Origin: Fragilaria crotonensis
Taxonomy: Eukaryota > Bacillariophyta > Fragilariophyceae > Fragilariales > Fragilariaceae
DNA length: 34,611 nt
Assembly (NCBI GenBank): GCA_022925895.1
Contig: JAKSYS010000660.1
Coordinates: forward strand, 1 to 34,611
Direction: 5' to 3'
Part shown: positions 22,101 through 30,198 of the stretch, piece after piece
How the letters are laid out: each line of letters opens with the position of its first letter
How positions within the stretch are numbered: position 1 is the first letter of the stretch
Notes under the pieces: model-generated
Databases searched by the model: none
The model's input: the letters and a program-made list of their open reading frames with translations, nothing else
What the model was told of the DNA's origin: nothing
Program-made: the position numbers and the translations under genes

Positions 22101-23365
22101 ATGGGAATATGCTGCAGGGTGGAAGCAACAGTACTGCAAATATGCAAGTCGGTGGCAGGCCGCCATCTACCGGAGGCAGACCTCCATTCGGAGACAGACC
22201 CGCCGTCCAAACTGCACGTGACCAGAACAGGACACAAGCTCCACTCAATCATTGGACAAGCACACAGTCAGACAACCATGTTCGTCAGAATGGACGATTG
22301 CCTCCATCCAGAGGAAACGACTTCAATGATGACTTGTTGGTCTCTCGACAGCAGCAACCTCCAATGAATCAGGAAATGCACCAGAGACACCACGTGCAGA
22401 ATCAGCAGGAGTCCATTTGGGAACATCACGAAGGTGTTGGACAAGATATCAGGTACAGGGCAGGAGATCGGACACTACTACATGAAGCCGGAAGGCGAGC
22501 CATGTCCTACAGAGCCGCAAAAGCAATGCAGCAGAAACATGTTGCCGATCGCATACAGATTGTGGTGAAAACAAAAGTCTTCGGAAATGCAAGTTCATTA
22601 CAAGCGGGAACACTTCGACAAGGTAATGCAGGTGGTTGTGGATTCGGAGAAACCAGCTGATGCTTCCAAATTTGTGAGGATCTACAAAACATGTGTCGTT
22701 GGAAGCCTGAATACTAAGCGTAGCACATGTGGGCAAGCTGCTACTGAAGCAGTGATGAAACTGCTGAAGATTAAAAACCATGTTGATGAAGTGGAGCCAC
22801 CGCCCTATTCAATGGATATCCTTTGCAAGCTACGGCAGTCACAGTCTGATCTGGAGAGAGCCTTTCTGTGGTTTGCTGGTGAATTGCTGGAATGTGTCAG
22901 TGGAAAGAGGGCATGGGGCGAGGGACAAAGTATAAGGCAATGATATCAGAAGCAACCTCAAACGATACCGGAGAACTGATTGTGACGGTTTCGGACGAAG
23001 CATTTGCGTTGCTTCTATATGAAAATTATATTGACAAGTGGATCAAGAGGTACCACGAGGATCGAAGGGGAGAAGAGAGGTCAAAACGGATTGCTGGGAG
23101 GTACACAAGAAGTAGTGTTGGGTACTGTGAATATGGAGGCTGGAGCGAGGACGGTGTGCTGCGATTCAATGAATTGTGCCAAATGGTGCAAGAGGACAGG
23201 GCCAGTCGAAATGCAAGGGAGGCTGAGGGTAGGCTAATGGCAAGTCTTCGGCAACAAGCAGGACAGGGAGTGGAGAGGAGCAATGAGAGGGAGGTGGATT
23301 ACAGTGATTCGCAAAGGAGTTTGGACCGGAATGAACAAGTAGTCAATGCATTTATTGAGTTGTAA
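22101..23365 (+). pseudogene. Unrecognised transposon cargo gene, 3' part, GGWS-type C-terminus, frameshifted
   Basis: It continues the gene begun at 13423. A Gln/Asn/Pro-rich part (GGRPPSTGGRPPFGDRP) is followed by YRAAKAMQQKHVADRIQIVV. A frame change near 22585 leads to YKREHFDKVMQVVVDSEKP and YKTCVVGSLNTKRS, and another near 22915 to the C-terminal domain: LIVTVSDEAFALLLYENYID, KWIKRYHEDR, GRYTRSSVGYCEYGGWSEDG and VLRFNELCQMVQEDR (23080-23205). A charged tail ends at 23365. The dense pattern of Tyr, Trp and Gly in the last domain looks like a conserved fold, but I do not recognise the family. Its position just inside the right end of the TIR element suggests it belongs to the transposon. 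Confidence 0.6.
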
Positions 23366-23796
23366 CTAGCAACAATTGAACGCAGCGACCCAGTACTATG
23401 AAAAGCAGTATTATTATACAGGGAATGGTACTGTGACAAGATGATACATTGTACCAAAGAATGGACATCCAAAGCATGCGTGGTGCAGTGACAAAAAGGT
23501 GATTGGTGCGTGGTGCAGTGACAAAAAGGTGATTGGTGTAGAATGAATGTTGCAACGCTGTACTGGACTAAAAAAAAACATTGTACAAAGACAAACAAAT
23601 TACGGACAGTAAGCAGGCAATGGTACAATAAAAAAAAATTTACATGTAACATGCACGTCGGGACGATGTACTGGACTCAAAAAATATTGGTACATGCACA
23701 AAAAAATAAACAGGAAAAACAATATGGTACATTGTAATAAGATATTTCGAAGTGTACCGGACTCAAAAAAAAACAGTCTATGTAACAAATATGTTA
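23366..23796. other. AT-rich right subterminal region with repeated motif
   Basis: No gene. The motif TGTACYGGACTMAAAAA occurs three times in direct orientation (about 23561, 23669, 23754), and TGGTAC/GTACC words are frequent. An exact 30-bp tandem duplication lies at 23478-23537. Direct subterminal motif repeats beside a TIR are usual binding sites for CACTA-type transposases; here this is inferred. Confidence 0.5.
23478..23537. repeat. Exact 30-bp tandem duplication
   Basis: Two copies, 23478-23507 and 23508-23537, each from GCGTGGTGCAGTGAC to GGTGATTGGT. Confidence 0.95.
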
Positions 23797-23822
23797 CATG
23801 TACCACCCGCCACCTTGTGATG
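23797..23822 (-). repeat. Right terminal inverted repeat
   Basis: It ends CCGCCACCTTGTGATG, the inverse of the left end at 5270. It is followed by GACGTCGCG, where the GA repeats the GA before the left end. Confidence 0.8.
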
Positions 23823-24633
23823 GACGTCGCGTTATACAATAACTTGCGCTCGGCCCTCACCGCCCAAATCCTAACCGCTGTCAACCCATCGTTTCGCAGT
23901 GCCTTAGAGGACCCAGATTTCGGTTTTGGCGACGTCACTCCGCTCGCCATGTTGGAACACTTTCGCAATGAATACGGCACCATGACCCCGGAGGAGTTGG
24001 AACGCAACCGCGCCGCTCTCTCCGAACCTTGGAATTTAGATGATCCCATTGAGGATCTCTGGGCCAAAATTATCAACATTCAACGTGTCGCAGCACTCGG
24101 GGGCCTACCAATTCCTGATCTCACCGTCATTACCCTCACATTAGCCATGATTGAGAAAACTGGCCTTCTGGTCACCACCACCGACAAATTCCGCCTACGT
24201 CCTACCACCGAATGGACCCTTGACCTCTTCAAGGCCGAATTTAAATTGGGAATCCTCAAGAGCGAATTCGGCGCCTCACCGCTAGCGACGCAGGCTTTCA
24301 TGGCGCCCATCATACCAGTGCCATCACCCCGCCTCCCACCTATGCGGCGGCCGCCAGTGCACCAGCACCCGTTGTGACACCTGTTCCTACGCCTACCCCT
24401 GCACAACACGTTTCTGTGGAAGGTGGCAAACTTCATTATTGCTGGTCTCACGGCTTGTCTCCCAACCGCCAGCACACATCCGCCACATGCTTGCACAAAG
24501 CGAGTGGTCATCGCGACGATGCCACGGCTTTCCGCATGTATGGAGGCAACAACACCATCTCTACCGGTCGTCCACGCCGCATTCCCAGTGCCAATCGCGA
24601 CTGACGACGCGGGGAGCCTACCCTTTGCCCTAG
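23823..24633 (+). pseudogene. Copia gag, 3' part with zinc knuckle, frameshifted
   Basis: Continues the gag of 4965-5269: ALYNNLRSALTAQILTAVNP, MLEHFRNEYGTMTPEELERN and LSEPWNLDDPIEDLWAKI are the standard copia gag (retrotran_gag-type) words, up to about 24369. A frame change near 24310-24375 leads to the knuckle region HYCWSHGLSPNRQHTSATC and KASGHRDDAT, a Cys/His arrangement typical of diatom copia gag. The gag is not closed by a clear stop before protease; in copia elements gag and pol usually form one polyprotein. Confidence 0.82.
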
Positions 24634-24679
24634 CATAGTACCGAGTCCACCACCGCTTAACGTTCTAAACAATGATACT

Positions 24680-26250
24680 GGTCAAACTTGTCTATCTACC
24701 GCCGATGCCGTAGGTCCCCCCACACTAAGTTCAACCCCCGCCGATAGCACAGCCATCGCCGACAGCGGCAGCACTGCGCACTTTTGCACTATAACTGCAT
24801 ACGTTATAAACAAACGCGTCACTAACAACCCAATCGGCATTACTATTCCTAATGGTACGATAATGTATTCCACTCACGAAGCCGACCTTGACCTCCCGTG
24901 CTTACCTCCTGCCGCACGTCGTGTCCACATTGTCCCCGCCCTGCAGACCGCATCGCTTTTGTCCATGGGCCAATTATGTGACGCCGGCTGTGAAGTCACC
25001 TTCGACGCCACCACCGTCAGCGTCCGCCACAACCATACTCTCCTCTTACATGGCAAGCGTCTCCCTCACACCGGGTTATGGCATCTCGACCTCAGCAGCA
25101 CCCCCGTCCCGTGCGCTCCCCCAACGGCACCGCCCAACGTCCACCGTCCTTACGATACGATGCACAGCGTTGCTGCCGTCGCCGTTACCACCCCTGCCGA
25201 CCTCGTCGCGTTCGCCCATGCAAGCCTCTTCTCCCCAGCGCTCTCCACACTCAAAATCGCGCTCGACCGAGGTTTTCTGCCCGACTTTCAAGGTCTCACT
25301 GCCAAAGCGCTCACAAAATATCAATCGCTGTCGGTGCCCATGATAAAAGGCCATCTCGACCAATCACGCAAGAATCAACGGTCGACGCAACGTAGTCCGC
25401 TGGCCCCCACGGACACACCCCCTGTCCCCGCGTCCATCGACGATGCCACCACCAACGATCTCACAGAGCTCGCAAACTTCCCCGAAAGCGACCCCAACAA
25501 CACACGCACGCATCACTGCTTCGCTGCTGTCGTTGAACCAGCTACCGGCCAAATCCACACCGATCAAACCGGCCGCTTTGTTGTCGCGTCCAGCACCGGC
25601 AACAACTACATCCTGGTCTTATACGACTATGATAGCAACAGCATCCTCGTAGAGCCCATGCTCAACCGCACCGGCGCCTGCATTCTCAACGCGTTCCAAG
25701 TCTTGCACGCCCGCCTCGTCACTGCAGGATTGAAACCGCAACTCCAACGCCTCGACAACGAATGTTCCACGGCCCTCAAGACGTTCCTCACCAACGAATC
25801 CATCGACTACCAACTTGTTCCTCCCGGGTTACATCGCCGCAATGCTGCCGAACGCGCTATTCGCACGTTCAAAAACCATTTTATTGCTGGTTTATGCAGC
25901 GTCGACAAAAAATTTCCACTTCACCTGTGGGACAAACTGCTCCCGCAAGCCGAAACGACGTTAAACCTGTTACGAGGATCTCGCATCAACCCCAAATTAT
26001 CAGCGTACGCCCAACTCCATGGCCATTTTGACTACAACCGCACACCCATGGCACCTCCCGGCATTCGTGTACTCGTCCACGTCAAGCCTCAGGATCGCAC
26101 CACGTGGTCCCCACATGGCGAAGACGGTTGGTATACCGGGCCTGCGTTTGAGTCCTACCGCTGTTCACGGTATGGATTTGTGCGTCACGTTCCACCCGCG
26201 TCTGCGACACACTCACATGGTTGCCCACCAAAATTGCGATGCCCGTTGCG
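24680..26250 (+). pseudogene. Copia protease and integrase
   Basis: Aspartic protease site ADSGST at 24758-24775, followed by YVINKRVTNNPIGITIPNG and PALQTASLLSMGQLCDAGC, the usual copia protease wording. Integrase core: HTDQTGRFVVASSTGN (first Asp near 25560), RLDNECSTALKTF (second Asp near 25755) and RRNAAERAIRTFKNHF (Glu near 25850), then LLPQAETTLNLLRGSRINPK, and GEDGWYTGPAFESYRCSRYGF near 26120-26180. Frame holds from protease to about 26190 and is then lost. The DDE residues are all present. The frame without a stop between protease and integrase fits a single polyprotein. Confidence 0.88.
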
Positions 26251-28640
26251 TCGTCCGCGGATCAAATCCTGGCCGGTATTCAAGCTATTGCGCACGCGTT
26301 GCACCATCCGTCCCCAGCGTGGCACCACTCCCCACCACACATCACGACGCGCTGCTGCGTCTTACCGACATCCTCACGTCTATCGTTTCATCCCCACCAA
26401 CGAGTTCGCTCGCACCCGCACCACCACCCGCCGACCGTGCAGCTCCACCGCCTCTGTCCGCCCCTCCAACCACCGAGCCCCACCCTGATCCATCTCTGAG
26501 GGTGCTGGCTGTGCCCACCACCCCCGACGATCCAGCTCTGAGGGTGCCAACGCCCATTGCCCCCATCATCCCGCGTCGTACCGTCCAGTTTGCACCGTTG
26601 CCATCTGACATCATCGTTGCCACGTTCAGCAATTCTACTGGGCTCCACGGAAAACGCCGCCGCAAAGCACAACGTACTCGGGCCCCGCAACGACCATTGA
26701 GTGCATCTCAAACAATCCATCCGAACAAGCGTCCTACCGTCGCCCCACCTCCCAGTCCGCCCGTGCCAGCCACGTCTCCTCCCAACCTCCCTGCACGCCG
26801 CCATTCCCATGGCACCCGTCTCGCATCGCGACTCCGTCACATCTCTGCCGCGGCCCGCAACGTCATTCTCGCCGCCGCTCGCGTCGGCTCCCACCCAGCC
26901 GCACCGTCGCACCATTATGCGCTCCACGGCAACGCTTTTAATCCAGACACCGGCAAGCTTGCTGAATACCGTGAACTCAGCCAATGCAGCGAAGGCCACC
27001 TTTGGCAACAATCCAATGCCGACAAAATCGGGCGCCTCGCCCAAGGCCACGGCGATCAAAAGGGCACCAACACCATGTTTTTCATTAACATCGCTGACAT
27101 CCCAAAAGGCCGCAAGGATACTTATTTACGCGTTGTTGCAGCCACCTGCCCCGAAAAGGTCAACCCTCGCCGCGTCCGTTGGACCGTCGGCGGCGATTGC
27201 ATCGAGTATCCTGACGATGTCAGCACCAAAACAGCGGACCTCACCACCGCCAAGCTTCTCATCAACAGCACCATTTCCACTCCTAATGCGCGCTACATGA
27301 CAGCCGATCTCAAAGATTTCTACCTCGGAACCCCGATGACGCGCTACGAATACATGCGCATCCCGATCGACATGCTTCCAGCAGCCATCATTGAACAGTA
27401 CAACCTACGCCCTCTGTTTCACAACGGGCACGTCTACGTTGAAATTCGCCGTGGGATGTACGGTCTCCCCCAAGCCGGCCGCCTCGCCAACAATCAACTC
27501 ATCGCGTTTCTGGCTCCCCACGGATATCATCCTGTTCCGTTAACACCCGGGTTATGGCGTCACAACACCAAAGACATTGTCTTCAGTTTAGTTGTTGATG
27601 ATTTTGGCATTCGCTACACTTCGCGCCCCGACGCCGAGCATCTCATCGCCACCCTCGAAAGCATGTATCAAGTCAGCACCGACTGGACCGGCTCCCGTTA
27701 TTGCGGCTTAACGTTACAATGGGATTACGTTGCACGCACGTGTGACGTTTCCATGCCGGGCTATATCGAGCGTGCGCTCCATCGCTTTCAGCATCCCGCA
27801 CCAACCAAGCCAGAGCATTCCCCACATCCATGGCAAAAACCGACCTACTACGGCGCCAAAACACAATTCGCCATTGCACCCGATACTACCACCGCCCTCG
27901 ATGCTACCGACAAACGCCGCATTCTTGAAGTTCTCGGCACACTCCTCTACTATGCCCGCGCCATTGATTCCACGCTCCTCACAGCCATCGGCGAGCTCGC
28001 CACCGAACAATCCGAAGGCACCAAAACCACCATGGAAAAACTCGCACAACTCTTAAACTACTGTGCCACCCATCCCGATGCTACCGTGCAATTCACCGCC
28101 AGTGACATGCTCCTCGCCGTCGAGAGCGGTGCCTCCTATCTTTCAGTCGTTAAAGCTCGTTCCCGTGCTGCCGGATGTTTTTATCTCACCAATGCACCCA
28201 CCACACCCACCGCCGCGCTCAAACCAAATGGCGCCATCCACGTCCTCTGCCATATTATGCGCGAGGTTCTTTCCAGCGCCGCCGAAGCCGAACTTGGTGC
28301 TCTTTTTCATAATGGAAAAGAAGCGTGCCCACTACGTATTGCTCTCGAAGAAATGGGCCATCCCCAACCTGCAACCCCAATGGCAACCGACAACAATACC
28401 GCCAGCGGCATCGCAACCGATACTGTTAAACAAAAGCAAATCCAAAGCAATCGACATGCGTTTCTACTGGATTCGCGATCGTGTCCGCCAAGGCCAGTTC
28501 AAAATCTACTGGAGCAAAGGCCAAACCAACCGTGCCGATTATTTTTCTAAACATCACCCAGCATCCCATCATCAAGCCATTCGATCCACGTACTTATATT
28601 TGCATACGAATCCTACGCGCAATTACTTCGACTGCCTCTC
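26190..28640 (+). pseudogene. Copia reverse transcriptase and RNase H
   Basis: After two frame changes (about 26195 and 26330) one frame stays open to 28550. A Pro/Ala/Arg-rich linker with twice-repeated DPxLRV precedes RT. RT: FFINIADIPKGRKDTYLRVV, CIEYPDDVSTKTADLTTAKL, YMTADLKDFYLGTPM (first Asp), GMYGLPQAG and FSLVVDDFG with the catalytic VVDD at 27591-27602. RNase H: ESGASYLSVVKARSRAAG, where the usual catalytic Asp is Gly (28128-28130), SSAAEAELGALF and ATDNNTASG. A frame change near 28445 leads to RFYWIRDRVRQGQF and NRADYFSKHHP. The Asp-to-Gly change together with the breaks marks a dead copy. Confidence 0.87.
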
Positions 28641-28702
28641 CGATGACGTCACACCGCCGCCTCCTGCGGCCAATTCTACAGTGGCCCCTGGTGAGGGTGT
28701 GC

Positions 28703-28918
28703 TGTTATCCCCGGGGAACCCGGAGGGTCATTGTGATTACGTCACAGGACGCAGCACTATGCCCAAGTCCAGGGAGGTCCGGTAAAATGAAGTTTCTTCT
28801 CGTAGCTTCTACATGCAATTAATACCAAGCAGAGGTGCGTGGCCGGACCTTCCAGGGCCACCCAAATCTAGCTCATAATTTATGTAGCTCACCGTTTTGA
28901 ACGACAAGCACTTCAATA
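28703..28918 (+). repeat. 3' LTR of the second copia element, with 76-bp insertion
   Basis: Starts TGTTATCC after GGTGAGGGTGTGC, which may serve as polypurine tract. Identical to 4708-4840 but for one base and the insertion at 28775-28850. Confidence 0.87.
28775..28850. mobile_element. 76-bp miniature insertion with 8-bp inverted ends
   Basis: Starts AGGTCCGG and ends CCGGACCT, a perfect 8-bp inverted repeat, and is flanked on both sides by TCCAGGG (28768-28774 and 28851-28857). The other LTR has TCCAGGG once (4772-4778) and no insertion. This is the structure expected of a very small non-autonomous DNA transposon with a 7-bp duplication. It has no coding capacity. Confidence 0.75.
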
Positions 28919-29349
28919 CCTGGGACACTCACAGCTCACAGCATGGCTTGTGAAGCATACTGAAACGTGTCCTGCGAAGACATCTTCAGTGTACTGGCCT
29001 CGTCATGTCGATGATCACCCCCCTCCTAGAGATAGACCGTCTATTGTGGCAATGACTCATGGCACCTACTGCATAACTGTGTTCAGGGGGATCGCATGCT
29101 GCTTAAATTCCCATGCAAGTATTTCCAAGCCAAAGAGCTAGCGAGAAGTTTCCGAGTGAACGCTGATTCTTCGACACGGAGATGTATTCCTGAACGATAT
29201 GTTTTTAAACTATAGTTTTGTCCTTCAATGCACCCTGGGCTCAACGTAGTAGCCTATCGGAGCAGAGGCATTGAACTTTTGCTGATATTCTCGCGACAAA
29301 TTGGAGCGGCATTCGCTTTATTCAATGCTTTTATCCCCAATTCTCTTGC
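28919..29349. other. Intergenic, between copia 3' LTR and the secreted-protein gene
   Basis: No gene supported. A 63-codon frame (28950-29141) has no motif. The right part is presumably 3' UTR of the minus-strand gene at 29350. Confidence 0.5.
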
Positions 29350-30198
29350 TTACGTCAGTTTTGGGAGCAGCAACATGGTCTGGGTTCCGATGTTGTTCCC
29401 ATAGTTCGGTGTCTGCAGACCAAGGTAATTATTATAGCTCACACCATTGATCTGCGCAATGGGAACATCCTGGTAGACATTCAATATCTTCCCCGCTGCG
29501 TCTGTTGTGTAATTCGTTCGGACCTTCAGCACGGTGAAGGAGATCAGATTGCCGTCGTCGCCCGGACCGTTGGTCCGACCAATCTGATTCCAAATGTTGT
29601 TCACCAATTTGTGGAAACAGACTTTACCAGTCCTGTTGCAATTGAAGTTGGCACCTAAGTCGCCATCAACAGCGCGGAAGTTCCCTCTCTGAATGACCCC
29701 CGGTGATGAACTCTCATCTCCTTGGCCACCGTCCGTCGAGAACTGGCCCATGTGAACAAGAGCGACACTGCCACTATTGAACTGGGGCGTCCAGAGGGTG
29801 TCGCGCCCGTTTTTCTTCCCGAAGGCAATGGGGACCGTGTTCTGCCACGGCTGAGCCCCGTTGAACACGTTGAACTTGAATTTAAATGCTTTACTGGCAA
29901 CGCCATTGTCGCCCGCACCGTTGGTGCGACCCACCGAGACGGTCCCATGCCTGAACAGGACTCTGCCATTCGAATCATCATTGTAGACGTTCACGTCGCC
30001 GCTAGCAGCAGCAGGAACCGAACCTTGTTTGCTCAAGGCGCCCACTTCCCAATTAGCAGTGGCATTGCCGACAAAGATTTCCGCTAACATACGGTGCTGA
30101 ACGCCGTTGGCACTACGAAGGTGGTGATGGTCGTAGTCCACATCGTTGGCAGTGACAGTGGTGAGGAGCCACGGGACAGCGAGAAGAAACGACTTCAT
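29350..30198 (-). CDS. Secreted protein with RXL-type propeptide site, 282 aa
   Basis: Intact frame. Residues 1-17 are a clear signal peptide (MKSFLLAVPWLLTTVTA). A short His-rich propeptide DYDHHHLRSANGVQHRML follows; R-M-L matches the RXL tripeptide after which diatom biosilica-associated proteins are cleaved (established for silaffins and cingulins; its use here is inferred). The mature part contains a twice-occurring GRTNGxGDxG motif (GRTNGAGDNG near residue 85, GRTNGPGDDG near 205), suggesting two related domains, plus FNGAQPWQ, three possible N-glycosylation sites (NAT, NRT, NYT) and only two Cys. No enzyme motif or membrane anchor is seen. The leader closely resembles that of the divergent gene at 32695. 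Confidence 0.8.
   Translation of the reverse strand: MKSFLLAVPWLLTTVTANDVDYDHHHLRSANGVQHRMLAEIFVGNATANWEVGALSKQGSVPAAASGDVNVYNDDSNGRVLFRHGTVSVGRTNGAGDNGVASKAFKFKFNVFNGAQPWQNTVPIAFGKKNGRDTLWTPQFNSGSVALVHMGQFSTDGGQGDESSSPGVIQRGNFRAVDGDLGANFNCNRTGKVCFHKLVNNIWNQIGRTNGPGDDGNLISFTVLKVRTNYTTDAAGKILNVYQDVPIAQINGVSYNNYLGLQTPNYGNNIGTQTMLLLPKLT

Larger units (their letters stand above)
5270..23822. mobile_element. Large DNA transposon with terminal inverted repeats, CACTA/Plavaka-like
   Basis: The block sits inside copia gag and has matching inverted ends: left CATCACAAGGCGGCGG, right the reverse complement with two mismatches in the first 18 bases, and similarity extending through TACATG. A GA on each side is the probable target duplication. 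Removing the block plus one GA rejoins gag in frame. Total length is 18,553 bp, of which 8.2 kb is a later LINE, so the original was about 10.3 kb. A 2-3 bp duplication and the transposase remnant at 5690-7265 fit the CACTA superfamily, which includes Plavaka. Internal composite structure (more than one element) is not excluded. Confidence 0.75.
4708..28918 (+). mobile_element. Second Ty1/copia element, split by a nested 18.5-kb insertion
   Basis: It is bounded by two matching LTRs. Internal order after removing the insertion is gag, protease, integrase, RT, RNase H, all on the + strand, about 5.6 kb in all. The gag start lies at 4965-5269 and the rest of gag at 23823 onward. The LTRs differ at one base (4812 region AGCACACC versus AGCTCACC) apart from a 76-bp insertion, so the copy is recent. 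Several frame breaks nevertheless make every protein incomplete. No convincing 5-bp target duplication is visible at the outer ends. Confidence 0.85.

Noticed and set aside
26388-27059. Minus-strand 223-codon frame
   Set aside because: Antisense to the Pro/Ala-rich copia pol linker; GC-rich composition keeps the opposite strand open.
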